Shown here: positions 1 through 5,826 of the stretch, in pieces
Position numbering within the stretch: position 1 is the first letter of the stretch
Layout: every line of letters starts with the position of its first letter
Program-made: the position numbers and the translations under genes
Notes under the pieces: model-generated
Seen by the model: the letters and a program-made list of their open reading frames with translations, nothing else
Database searches by the model: none
What the model was told of the DNA's origin: nothing
Source: Acidobacteriaceae bacterium
GTDB lineage: Bacteria > Acidobacteriota > Terriglobia > Bryobacterales > Bryobacteraceae
Direction of reading: 5' to 3'
NCBI GenBank assembly: GCA_019245255.1
Contig: JAFARV010000744.1
Span: 1-9,406 of the forward strand
Length of the DNA stretch: 9,406 nt

Positions 1-419
1 GGTTCACCTTCTTCGGAAGGTATTTCGTCACTCTCTCCTCCTGTTAGTACTGCCACAGGCCGCTCTTCGGTCCCCGCTACTTTCGCCTCCTGCAGCCGGA
101 CGTTAGCAACGAAACGGTAGCCCCGTCTCGGAACCGTCTGGATGTAGTGCTGCTCGGTCGATGGGCTCTCGCCAAGCGCCTTGCGCAACAACGAGATGTT
201 GTAGGATAGGTTCGCCTCCTCGACGAAGCTATCCGGCCACACCGCCTGCATAATCTGTTCTTTCAGAAGAAGCCGGCCGTGATTCGCAACGAGGTAAGAG
301 AGCAGTTCAAAGCCCTTAGGCGTAAGGGGGATTGATTCTCCCTCCCTCAAGAGCCGCCGCTCCGCCGGTTCGAGCCGAAAGGGGCCGAATTCGTAAATGG
401 CAAGTGTTTTCAGCGCCAT
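1..419 (-). CDS. Winged-helix (OmpR/CadC-type) transcriptional regulator, N-terminal part
   Basis: The gene begins at ATG 419-417 and runs leftward off the window, giving 139 visible residues without a stop. Residues about 8-105 form a complete winged-helix DNA-binding domain of the Trans_reg_C class: a beta-strand start (YEFGPFRLEP), LTPKGFELLSYL (32-43), WPDSFVEEANL (61-71), a recognition helix near 69-82, and the wing hairpin YIQTVPRRGYRF (92-103). The last visible residues are acidic and look like a linker. No receiver domain precedes the DNA-binding domain, so it is not an ordinary OmpR response regulator. In acidobacteria such N-terminal domains are often joined to TPR or beta-propeller repeats, or to a membrane segment as in CadC, but the partner domain lies outside the window. 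It diverges from the secreted-protein gene at 613, which is a candidate target. No convincing Shine-Dalgarno site is seen, so the start rests on the domain fit. Confidence 0.9.
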   Translation of the reverse strand, partial: MALKTLAIYEFGPFRLEPAERRLLREGESIPLTPKGFELLSYLVANHGRLLLKEQIMQAVWPDSFVEEANLSYNISLLRKALGESPSTEQHYIQTVPRRGYRFVANVRLQEAKVAGTEERPVAVLTGGESDEIPSEEGE

Positions 420-612
420 ACGTATACTCGCGGACCCCCCTCGACCCAACTTTGGATTTTATTTGGAGATTCTTTGGCGGTTTTTAAGGATTACAACGGT
501 CGACCTCAACCAGTATGGCCTAGTCCGGGCCTTCGCAGCAGATCCTTGGAGGCTTCGGACGAAAACCGGTCGCCATCGAGTCGGGCCGGTTTAAAACCCA
601 GGAGAACAAAAC
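420..612. promoter_or_regulatory. Divergent intergenic region with inverted repeats
   Basis: This 193-bp gap separates two divergent genes and must hold both promoters. I see AAACCGG at 563-569 and its complement CCGGTTT at 586-592, which could form a 7-bp stem with a 16-nt loop. Overlapping this is a near-perfect palindrome, GGTTT-A-AAACC, at 588-598, directly before the AGGAG ribosome site (600-604) of the gene at 613. Either could be an operator or a 5' leader hairpin affecting access to the ribosome site. GTATAC next to the start of the leftward gene is another short palindrome. I could not place a convincing -35/-10 pair for either direction. Confidence 0.4.
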
Positions 613-1242
613 ATGAGAAACCTACTTGTTATCGCATTTGCTGCCATCACTCTCGGAGTGGCCGCGACGCCTTCCTTTGCACAGAAGCCGGAGATTGTTT
701 TCAATCTCGCAGTTCAACCGAAATTCGCCGCTTGCCTTGGCGTACCGGGCAAACCCCGTCCGTACGCTCAGGTGATCGTACAGAGAGGTGAACTGAACGA
801 CGTTCTGCTTCTGCGGGCAACGAACTTGAAACCGAACCTCGGATTCGACCTGTTTACGATCGAGAATACAAACTTACTGCCAGACGGAACACCCGATCCA
901 AATTTCAAAAATTTTGGGCTGGCCTGGTACCAAACGGACGTTCAGGCGGACTCGGACGGAAATGCTGAAGTGGCAATCAAGACAATTCTGCTCGATCAGA
1001 TCTTCGGCTTCGATCCGGCGGCCTCGTTAGAACCGACGCATACATTCCACGTTGGTTTCTGGTTCAACAAGCCGGAGGATGCTGCGGCATGTGGCTTTAA
1101 CCCAGCGGCGCCGACGCCCTTTAACGGAGAACAGAATGCCGGGCCGAACGCTATGATTTCCGTACCTAATGACACCACCCGTCTTGGGCCTCTCTGCACC
1201 AACCCAAAGAAAGAGGGAGATAAGTTCGTTTGCGTTGAATAA
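613..1242 (+). CDS. Secreted protein of unknown function
   Basis: The 209-residue product starts with a clear Sec signal peptide (MRNLLVIAFAAITLGVAA), with likely cleavage after SFA (residues 21-23) just before Q24. No lipobox is seen, so it should be released to the periplasm or outside. The mature part has four cysteines (C41, C160, C195, C207), which could form two disulphides. It is rich in Asn, Pro and Phe, without obvious repeats or membrane segments, which suggests a compact beta-rich fold. I do not recognise the family and assign no activity. The start is well supported: AGGAG at 600-604 is spaced 8 nt from ATG. This is one of few genes here with a good ribosome site. It stands alone, divergent from the winged-helix regulator, and is followed by 236 bp without a gene. 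Confidence 0.88.
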   Translation: MRNLLVIAFAAITLGVAATPSFAQKPEIVFNLAVQPKFAACLGVPGKPRPYAQVIVQRGELNDVLLLRATNLKPNLGFDLFTIENTNLLPDGTPDPNFKNFGLAWYQTDVQADSDGNAEVAIKTILLDQIFGFDPAASLEPTHTFHVGFWFNKPEDAAACGFNPAAPTPFNGEQNAGPNAMISVPNDTTRLGPLCTNPKKEGDKFVCVE

Positions 1243-1468
1243 CTTAGCAGTGCGATTGTAGATTCGCTCCGGCAACGCGCGTTCGTGGTCCTGCTTCTGT
1301 GGTTTACTGCACGGGAGTGGGACGTGGACGCGCTTCGGCGACTGCGGGACGGTGGTTCGACTGAGCGATCCGTGCATGCGCCACGCGGTAAAGCGTGCGC
1401 CGCGGGTTCGCGTGTGTAAATCCTAAGGCCGCCATGGCACCAAAGCCGCCCGGCATACTTGGGTCCGC
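1243..1468. other. Intergenic region with a GC-rich hairpin
   Basis: No gene is supported here. Open frames on both strands lack starts, ribosome sites and recognisable protein features. One structure stands out: GCGCCACGC (1378-1386) and GCGTGCGC (1393-1400) pair with one bulged base around the loop GGTAAA. It has no T-run after it, so it is not a standard intrinsic terminator. It lies about 140 bp past the preceding stop codon and could be a structured end of that transcript. Confidence 0.4.
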
Positions 1469-1474
1469 TACAAT
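1469..1474 (+). promoter_or_regulatory. -10-like hexamer TACAAT, probable leaderless start
   Basis: TACAAT ends 7 nt before ATG 1482 and 4 nt before ATG 1479. Transcription normally begins about 7 nt after the -10 box, which places the first RNA base at or next to the start codon. No Shine-Dalgarno site lies upstream, which fits a leaderless message. No TTGACA-like -35 is visible at 16-18 nt. Confidence 0.5.
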
Positions 1475-1481
1475 TCTTATG

Positions 1482-1871
1482 ATGAAAAAGCTGGTAATTG
1501 TCCTCTTCGGCGCGCTTCCGTTCGTCGCGCAACCCGCCATCCGGCTCGCGGACGTTCGCAAAATCTACATCGAGAAAATGAGCAACGACCTGGATGAGTA
1601 CCTGCGCGCTGCTATCTCCAAAAAATTCCACCAGCGGATTTCCATTGTTCTCGACAGGTCGCAAGCCGATGCGATTTTGACGAGTCCCCATGCCGGTGCT
1701 CAGCAGACAGAAAGAGCGACCGTCGACCTTATGGATCCAAGAAATCAGGTTGTGCTCTGGAGCGGATCGGCGGGAGATCGCAGCGCCACCTGGCTCGAGT
1801 TAAGGCATGGTGGCGAACAAAAGGTCGCGGATCACCTCATTGGCGAGCTCAAGAAAGCTATGGAACACTGA
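1482..1871 (+). CDS. Small exported protein of an acidobacterial family, function unknown
   Basis: The product has 129 residues if it starts at the second of two tandem ATGs (1479, 1482). The frame stays open upstream to 1395, but nothing there looks coding. The N-terminus MKKLVIVLFGALPFVA is a signal peptide or membrane anchor. The mature region opens with DVRKIYIEKMSNDLDEYLR, has a QADAILT segment and a VLWSGSAGDRS motif near the middle, and ends in a helical stretch with KVADHLIGELKKA. From memory of acidobacterial genomes, this matches a recurring small secreted family. The segment between ILT and VLWS seems shorter than usual. No enzymatic motif is seen and no function is known to me. 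It lies 47 nt upstream of the next exported protein, so the two may share a transcript. Start choice follows the TACAAT box. Confidence 0.75.
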   Translation: MKKLVIVLFGALPFVAQPAIRLADVRKIYIEKMSNDLDEYLRAAISKKFHQRISIVLDRSQADAILTSPHAGAQQTERATVDLMDPRNQVVLWSGSAGDRSATWLELRHGGEQKVADHLIGELKKAMEH

Positions 1872-1918
1872 TATCAGTAAGTTGTTTGCGTCAAATCTCG
1901 AGTGCCGAGATGGTACGA

Positions 1919-2668
1919 ATGCGAATGAAGCCGATGCTAGTGAAATGGATTTCCGTCTTTCCTGCATTGACCGGTGCGATTACAGCAAGCGCTCATGAAA
2001 AACCGACCACACCGTGCTCGCTTCAAGAACCGTCAACCGGTGTCGCCGAAGTCATAACCGCTGACCAGAGCGTTCAGTGTTACCAGAACGGAAAATGTTC
2101 CTCCCTGCCGATTCATCCCGGTGATGCCGTTCTCGTTTACCGTACTGAGAATGGCTGGACGTGTGGATACGTCAGCAGGTGGGGCGTCGGAGCGGGACCT
2201 GCGTGGCTGCCCGACGGTGATCTTCGCGCTGTACAGGTGGATGCGAATCCTTCGCTTTCCGCGTGGCTGGGTACGTGGACAAATGGCGAGGACCAGATCA
2301 AAATTACGCAATCAACGACCGCGGGCGAACTCGACGTGAGCGGATCCGCTGAATGGCACGGGCGCCCGGGTGTTGTGCACACAGGGGCATTCAAAGGCCA
2401 CGCTGAACCCTCGGGTAATCGACTGCATGTTGCTGAGGGGACAGAATCTTATTCGTGCAGCGTGGATTTGACATTGCTCGGGAAATTCCTTCAAACCAGC
2501 GACAACATGAACTGCGGCGGCGCAAACGTCCGTTTCGGGGGGCTTTGGCGTAGGGCTTCTGAGGAACCCGCGCAAAACGGGCCCGGTAATAAGCGTGCCC
2601 CGCAAAGAGCAGCGGGTTCCTTCCCCTGCCTCGGGGCGCGCATCCGTGCCCTTTGCGCTTCTGAGTAG
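1919..2668 (+). CDS. Exported SH3-like-start protein with repeat-encoded C-terminal tail
   Basis: The 249-residue product carries a signal peptide with likely cleavage after ASA (residues 23-25). ATG 1919 is chosen because GAG at 1907-1909 lies 9 nt before it; ATG 1910, ATG 1925 and TTG 1886 are in-frame alternatives. The first half has cysteines and a pattern like a small SH3-type beta barrel (GDAVLVYRTENGWTCGYV). The second half begins WLGTWTNGEDQIKI and ends NCGGANVRFGGLWRR, which resembles a conserved domain found in proteobacterial secreted proteins; its role is unknown. Residues 216-249 come entirely from the 93-bp repeat copy at 2564-2656 plus the second direct repeat. Without that unit the protein would end at residue 215 (GLWRRASE) with the same TAG stop. 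The tail adds two cysteines and is basic. Whether it impairs the protein cannot be told from sequence. Confidence 0.75.
   Translation: MRMKPMLVKWISVFPALTGAITASAHEKPTTPCSLQEPSTGVAEVITADQSVQCYQNGKCSSLPIHPGDAVLVYRTENGWTCGYVSRWGVGAGPAWLPDGDLRAVQVDANPSLSAWLGTWTNGEDQIKITQSTTAGELDVSGSAEWHGRPGVVHTGAFKGHAEPSGNRLHVAEGTESYSCSVDLTLLGKFLQTSDNMNCGGANVRFGGLWRRASEEPAQNGPGNKRAPQRAAGSFPCLGARIRALCASE
2555..2665. repeat. 9-bp direct repeats flanking repeat copy A (probable target-site duplication)
   Basis: GCTTCTGAG occurs at 2555-2563 and again at 2657-2665, exactly 102 bp apart, bracketing the 93-bp element. Both copies are perfect and in the same reading frame of the host gene. Collapsing them to one gives a host gene that ends GCT TCT GAG TAG. 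This is what insertion with a staggered 9-bp cut would leave. Confidence 0.7.
2564..2656 (-). repeat. 93-bp interspersed repeat, copy A
   Basis: Read on the minus strand, this copy starts GCAAAGGGCACGG and ends TTGCGCGGGTTC. It aligns without gaps to plus-strand copy B (3958-4050) at 77 of 93 positions by hand count. Longest shared runs are near GGATGCGCGCCCCGAG and CCGTTTTGCGCGG. The element contains a perfect 9-bp inverted repeat: GGAACCCGC at 2563-2571, whose first base is the last of the flanking repeat, and GCGGGTTCC at 2612-2620, around a 40-nt loop that includes CGGGCCCG. Five of its six frames are open; only the plus-strand frame with TAATAA (2588-2593) is closed. No terminal inverted repeats, transposase or tRNA features are seen. 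It is too short to move itself, so a partner enzyme in trans would be needed, as for REP or MITE-type elements. Confidence 0.75.
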
Positions 2669-2745
2669 CCAACGACGAATTGCTGAGCCGTTTTTGAGCC
2701 TGACCGCCAGCATCTGCTCGGGAGGTCAAAGCCTTGCCACGCGGC

Positions 2746-2751
2746 TATCAT
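2746..2751 (+). promoter_or_regulatory. -10-like hexamer TATCAT, probable leaderless start
   Basis: TATCAT lies exactly 7 nt before ATG 2759, the natural start of the acetyltransferase fragment, with no Shine-Dalgarno site between. The same arrangement is seen at 1469 and 6684. It suggests that the promoter and first codons of the original acetyltransferase gene are still intact. No -35 match is visible. Confidence 0.45.
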
Positions 2752-2758
2752 GTTCGCA

Positions 2759-2899
2759 ATGGAGGCTCCATTGGTGCGCCGCGCCAGTCTCGAGGATATT
2801 GCACAACTCGCGTCAATGTGTCACAGCTTGTGGCCCGACGGCAGTATTCAGGAGCACGCCCGTGAATTGTCCCGCCTTCTTACGGTTACTGCTTCTCTT
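2759..2899 (+). pseudogene. N-terminal remnant of a GNAT acetyltransferase
   Basis: About 41 residues from ATG 2759 read VRRASLEDIAQLASMCHSLW, then PDGSIQEHARELSRLL. This is the typical beta1-alpha1-alpha2 start of GNAT enzymes of the aminoglycoside 6'-N-acetyltransferase type: an R-x-A-x-x-x-D strand-helix followed by LWPD-S-xEHxxEL. The acetyl-CoA loop (Q/RxxGxG/A) and the rest of the fold are absent. After about 2885 the frame continues without a stop into the nitroreductase signal peptide, so a fused product is possible from 2759 (338 residues). I read it as a remnant left by a deletion that removed most of the gene. The in-frame ATG at 2750 is less likely because it overlaps the -10-like box. 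Confidence 0.65.
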
Positions 2900-3775
2900 A
2901 TGAACCGCAGAGAACTGTTTCGTTCCATGGCCGCCGCAGCAGGTGCGGCGATCACGGGAGTTTCGTGGAGGGCGACCCGGACGGGAGCCTTCAGCGCGTC
3001 CCAGGGCGCCGCCTATCGGCCCTGGCGCGAGGCGTCCGAAAGCTCCGGTCTGTATCGCGCGTTGCACGCAGCTATCCTGGCCGCGAGTCCACACAGGCAC
3101 ACGAACCGCGGACCTTTCCAAAGCCATCGAGCAGTGGCGGGGAGCGCACTCGACGCCATAAGCCGCCTCAATTCGGAGCCGGACCAAATCCACGTAAGGT
3201 TCTGGACCGAATCGCCGCAGCAAATCAGAGAATTGATGATTGCGGCTGCACAGGCCGTGATCGCAGACCGGCAACAGAACCGTGACAGCGCGAGCTGGTT
3301 TCGGCCAACGCCCGAGGCGATAGCGCTGCACCGCGATGGCACCACCATCGACGCGCAGGGGTTGTCGCCCGTGATGACTACCGTCGCGAAACTGCTGCCG
3401 GGGCCTTCAGACTCGTTCGCCGATCGTGTATTTCTTAAAAGGACCCGCGAGGTGTATTGCGGCCCAGGCGCGATCTTTGGGACGATCCTCGTGAAGGCGC
3501 CATGCAGCAAATCGGCCCGCGTTTGCGTGGGCCGCCTGTGGCAGCGGATGCACTTGTGGGGGACGGCGCACGGGATCGCGATGCAACCGATTAACCAGAT
3601 CCACGAGCGTATCGACCGGGAAGCAACCAGTCGCGCATCGACGACGTTCACACGCGATTTGAGCAATCTAATCGGCGAGCCCGAGTGGCGCGGCGTTTTC
3701 AGCTTCCGCATGGGCTACGCACAAAGGCCGGCGCTTCCGAGTCCGCGTCGCGATTTGGCCGCCTGCTTGATTTAG
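2900..3775 (+). CDS. Tat-signal Acg-like nitroreductase family protein with internal deletion
   Basis: From ATG 2900 the product has 291 residues and begins NRRELFRSMAAAAGAAITG, a twin-arginine signal. The residues LYRALHAAILAASPH (51-65) match the start of the Acg-like nitroreductase domain, where NTQPW normally follows. Here it jumps directly to RHTNRGPF (66-73), a motif normally over 100 residues further on. The rest follows the family closely: DAQGL, GRLWQRMHLW followed by GTAHGIAMQPINQ (from about residue 211), FSFRMGY and a final SPRR. So the C-terminal half is well kept but the first half of the FMN-binding fold is missing. The family binds flavin and reduces nitro compounds or quinones, or sequesters FMN; this copy probably cannot. 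A possible degraded -10 (TACTGC, 2887-2892) lies 7 nt before the start. The kinase fragment starts 18 nt downstream. Confidence 0.75.
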   Translation: MNRRELFRSMAAAAGAAITGVSWRATRTGAFSASQGAAYRPWREASESSGLYRALHAAILAASPHRHTNRGPFQSHRAVAGSALDAISRLNSEPDQIHVRFWTESPQQIRELMIAAAQAVIADRQQNRDSASWFRPTPEAIALHRDGTTIDAQGLSPVMTTVAKLLPGPSDSFADRVFLKRTREVYCGPGAIFGTILVKAPCSKSARVCVGRLWQRMHLWGTAHGIAMQPINQIHERIDREATSRASTTFTRDLSNLIGEPEWRGVFSFRMGYAQRPALPSPRRDLAACLI

Positions 3776-3793
3776 GCAATCATCGGTTGAGGG

Positions 3794-3991
3794 ATGAACC
3801 GGCTCTACGAAGTCACGGACACGCTGCTGGTCTGGCAGACGATCGGCTGTCTCATCGGGTTATGCGTGTCCGTCCTGCTCGCCCTGCTCGTGAAGGCGTC
3901 GTGGAGCTTCAAATCCCAGCGTCGGCCGGGCGTCGCGCTGAGCGTGGCCTTGGCAGCGCAAAGGACGCGGATGCGCGCCCCGAGTCAGTGA
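3794..3991 (+). CDS. N-terminal membrane-segment fragment of the LytS-type kinase
   Basis: This 65-residue frame begins MNRLYEVTDTLLVWQTIGCL and continues through a strongly hydrophobic helix (about residues 10-33), followed by a basic cytoplasmic stretch (KASWSFKSQRRPG) and ALSVALA, where a second helix should begin. It is the expected N-terminus of the 7-8-helix sensor domain of the kinase downstream, but in another frame. The last dozen codons come from repeat copy B (from 3958), ending at TGA 3989-3991. That stop overlaps GTG 3988-3990 of the kinase frame as GTGA. The start ATG has GAGGG immediately before it, too close to be an ideal ribosome site. Together with the next entry it should be read as one gene split by an insertion; a sequencing indel is the alternative. 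Confidence 0.6.
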   Translation: MNRLYEVTDTLLVWQTIGCLIGLCVSVLLALLVKASWSFKSQRRPGVALSVALAAQRTRMRAPSQ

Positions 3992-4050
3992 AAGAAACCC
4001 GCGGCTGTTTGCGGGGCGCACTTGACACCGCGGCCGTTTTGCGCGGTTTC
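3958..4050 (+). repeat. 93-bp interspersed repeat, copy B, inside the kinase gene
   Basis: This copy starts GCAAAGGACGCGGATGCGCG and ends TTTTGCGCGGTTTC. It has the same length as copy A, in the opposite orientation. Its inverted repeat persists in changed form: AAGAAACC at 3992-3999 pairs with GGTTTCTT at 4045-4052, one base out of register with copy A. Flanks are TTGGCAGC (3950-3957) and TTGCTTGTC (4051-4059); these share only their first bases, so any target duplication has decayed. Removing 3950-4050 (101 bp) joins GTG GCC to TTG CTT GTC TGG and restores one continuous hydrophobic reading frame. That offset is not a multiple of three, so either the duplication was 8 bp or one base was later lost. 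Confidence 0.72.
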
Positions 4051-5826
4051 TTGCTTGTCTGGAACGTCGGTGGACTGGGCAACGCTTTACTGATCATCGC
4101 CGGCTACGACTACCAGTCGGTCGCCGCAAAGACGACATGCGCGGCAGGCTACACCGGACTCTGTTTCTTGACGTGGTCCGTGCTGGGTGTGTGGGGTCTG
4201 CACAGCGACGGCCCGGCGCGCACGTTTGCGCACCACACTCTCAGATTTATAGCTCTGATTTCGGGGCTGGTTCTGACAGCATGGCTGTGGATCGACGCCG
4301 TGGGTGCAAACGCACCCCTTTCCCGCACAGCGATTCGTGTCGCTGCCGAGGCCGCGCTCTACGCGCTTGTTCTGGCCGGCGTGGCTTCGGCTCTATTCCC
4401 GTCGCGGGGCAGACCGTCGCAGATGGTCCGTATCTGCGCTGGGGTGACACTGTTCGGAACTCTCGGGCCGCTTGCAGCCATCGCGCAGATTCCCGTTTTC
4501 GACGTGCTGCCGCAAACACTGCGTGCAGCCATTTCCGTGTATGCGGAACAGTCGGTCAACTACGTAGCGGTGGCAGCCTTCCTTTTGCTGGCGCGATTGC
4601 GTTACACCGACACGCTGGTCGAGCAGGGGTTGCGTGTGGTAAGCGCAATCGCGGCCGCTTCGCTCCTGTGGACCGCCGTACATACGGCCGTTCCTCCAGG
4701 CGCTGCCCTGGCCGTGGCGGTGGTGACGGCGACTGCAGCTGTCGTACTGGCTGCGCCATTCTTGAATACCGCCCTGCGGCGCCTGACAGAGCGCATCTTT
4801 CAGCAGCCCGACTTTGACGCGGAACTCAACGCACTGACAGAGGCAATTCGGGAACTGCCCTCCAAACATGAGGTATTTCAACGTGCCGAGCCGCTTTTGC
4901 AGCGAGCCTTCCCAGCCACGCAGATCCGGCTGCTCTCCTTTGAGACGTTCGCGCATAATTCCCCCGACTCGCGAATGGTGTTCGAGCGCGAACCGGGTTC
5001 GGGCGCATTTTCGATCGATAGCTTCGCTGCCGATGCGCTGGTTCCTGTAAAGGAGAACGGACATGCCACCTACGCCGTTGCCCTTGCGCGGTCCAAAGAC
5101 CAACGTGGATTTCTCGCCTCCGAGGTCGCGTTTTTATCGGGAGCCGCGGCATGCATCTCCTCGCGGTTGCAGGCGCTGGCCGCCGAGAGGCTACGGCGTC
5201 AAATGATCGAAGCAGAGCTGCGCGCCTTGCGCGCCCAAGTCAATCCGCACTTCCTGTTCAATGCGCTGAACACCATTGCCGATTTAATCGTCGTCGATGC
5301 GGCCAAGGCCGAGCGGATGACGGAGCGGCTCTCGGAGGTTTTTCGATATGTGCTGACCCACAGCCAGGAAACAACCATCACCGTACGGCAGGAGATCGAC
5401 TTCGTGCGCCGGTATCTGGAGATCGAAGAGGCGCGGTTTCGCGAGAGGCTTCAGGTGGCGATCGACGTGGCGCCTGAAGTACAGGAGATGCAAGTGCCCG
5501 CCCTCATCCTGCAGCCCATCGTGGAGAATGCGATCAAGCACGGCCTGGCGCCGAAGCTCGAAGGCGGAAGTATAGTGATTTCCGCGGCCCGGCGCGATTC
5601 TCGCCTGCTGCTGACCGTGGAGGACACCGGGATAGGCCTCGCGCGGCGCGCCACTACACAGAACTCGCGCGGAAGCTTGCGCTCAACCGGCACCGGGCTG
5701 GCCAACTCGATGCAGCGGCTGCGCACGCTCTATGGCGAAGAGGCAAAGCTCATCATGGAATCCCCGGATTCGCGCGGTTGCCGGGTCACGATTCAAATTC
5801 CGGAGTCGTCCGCATGCGCGCGCTGA
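3988..5826 (+). CDS. LytS/YehU-type sensor histidine kinase, main part, separated from its first helix
   Basis: From GTG 3988 the product has 612 residues. The frame is open back to 3685, but that upstream reading is non-hydrophobic shadow of other genes. About seven membrane helices follow the repeat-encoded start (first at VWNVGGLGNALLIIAG, last near 4720-4770). Then comes a GAF-like cytoplasmic region (about 4800-5170), a coiled linker, and the His_kinase domain with phospho-acceptor in NPHFLFNALNTI (His codon 5248-5250). The N-box asparagine lies in QPIVENAIKHG (codon 5527), the G1 box is DTGIGL (5623-5640), and the G2-like box is GTGLAN. All catalytic motifs look intact. Such kinases phosphorylate the LytTR regulator encoded next; its stop overlaps that gene by 13 nt. 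GTG 3988 overlaps the stop of the helix fragment, so coupled re-initiation is possible; start confidence is low. Confidence 0.8.
   Translation: MKETRGCLRGALDTAAVLRGFLLVWNVGGLGNALLIIAGYDYQSVAAKTTCAAGYTGLCFLTWSVLGVWGLHSDGPARTFAHHTLRFIALISGLVLTAWLWIDAVGANAPLSRTAIRVAAEAALYALVLAGVASALFPSRGRPSQMVRICAGVTLFGTLGPLAAIAQIPVFDVLPQTLRAAISVYAEQSVNYVAVAAFLLLARLRYTDTLVEQGLRVVSAIAAASLLWTAVHTAVPPGAALAVAVVTATAAVVLAAPFLNTALRRLTERIFQQPDFDAELNALTEAIRELPSKHEVFQRAEPLLQRAFPATQIRLLSFETFAHNSPDSRMVFEREPGSGAFSIDSFAADALVPVKENGHATYAVALARSKDQRGFLASEVAFLSGAAACISSRLQALAAERLRRQMIEAELRALRAQVNPHFLFNALNTIADLIVVDAAKAERMTERLSEVFRYVLTHSQETTITVRQEIDFVRRYLEIEEARFRERLQVAIDVAPEVQEMQVPALILQPIVENAIKHGLAPKLEGGSIVISAARRDSRLLLTVEDTGIGLARRATTQNSRGSLRSTGTGLANSMQRLRTLYGEEAKLIMESPDSRGCRVTIQIPESSACAR

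Noticed and set aside
1395..1481. Upstream extension of the 1482 gene
   Set aside because: The added residues have no signal-peptide character. The signal peptide starts at the tandem ATGs next to the TACAAT box.
996..1691. 231-codon open frame on the minus strand
   Set aside because: It is antisense to two signal-peptide genes and gives arginine- and serine-rich sequence without domain features.
3685..3987. N-terminal extension of the kinase frame back to GTG 3685
   Set aside because: This reading overlaps the end of the nitroreductase and the membrane-helix fragment, encodes a charged, low-complexity sequence with no helix, and has no ribosome site. The hydrophobic N-terminus expected for the family is in the 3794 frame.
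3794..3991. Programmed -1 frameshift joining the helix fragment to the kinase
   Set aside because: The two frames overlap, but I find no canonical X-XXY-YYZ slippery heptamer with a downstream structure. The net 101-bp insertion explains the frame change more simply.
3950..4059. Target-site duplication around repeat copy B
   Set aside because: TTGGCAGC and TTGCTTGTC share only their first three bases and scattered matches, so no duplication can be claimed.
4393..5103. 236-codon open frame antisense to the kinase
   Set aside because: It has shadow-like composition typical of high G+C DNA. The sense strand has clear membrane helices and GAF-like sequence.
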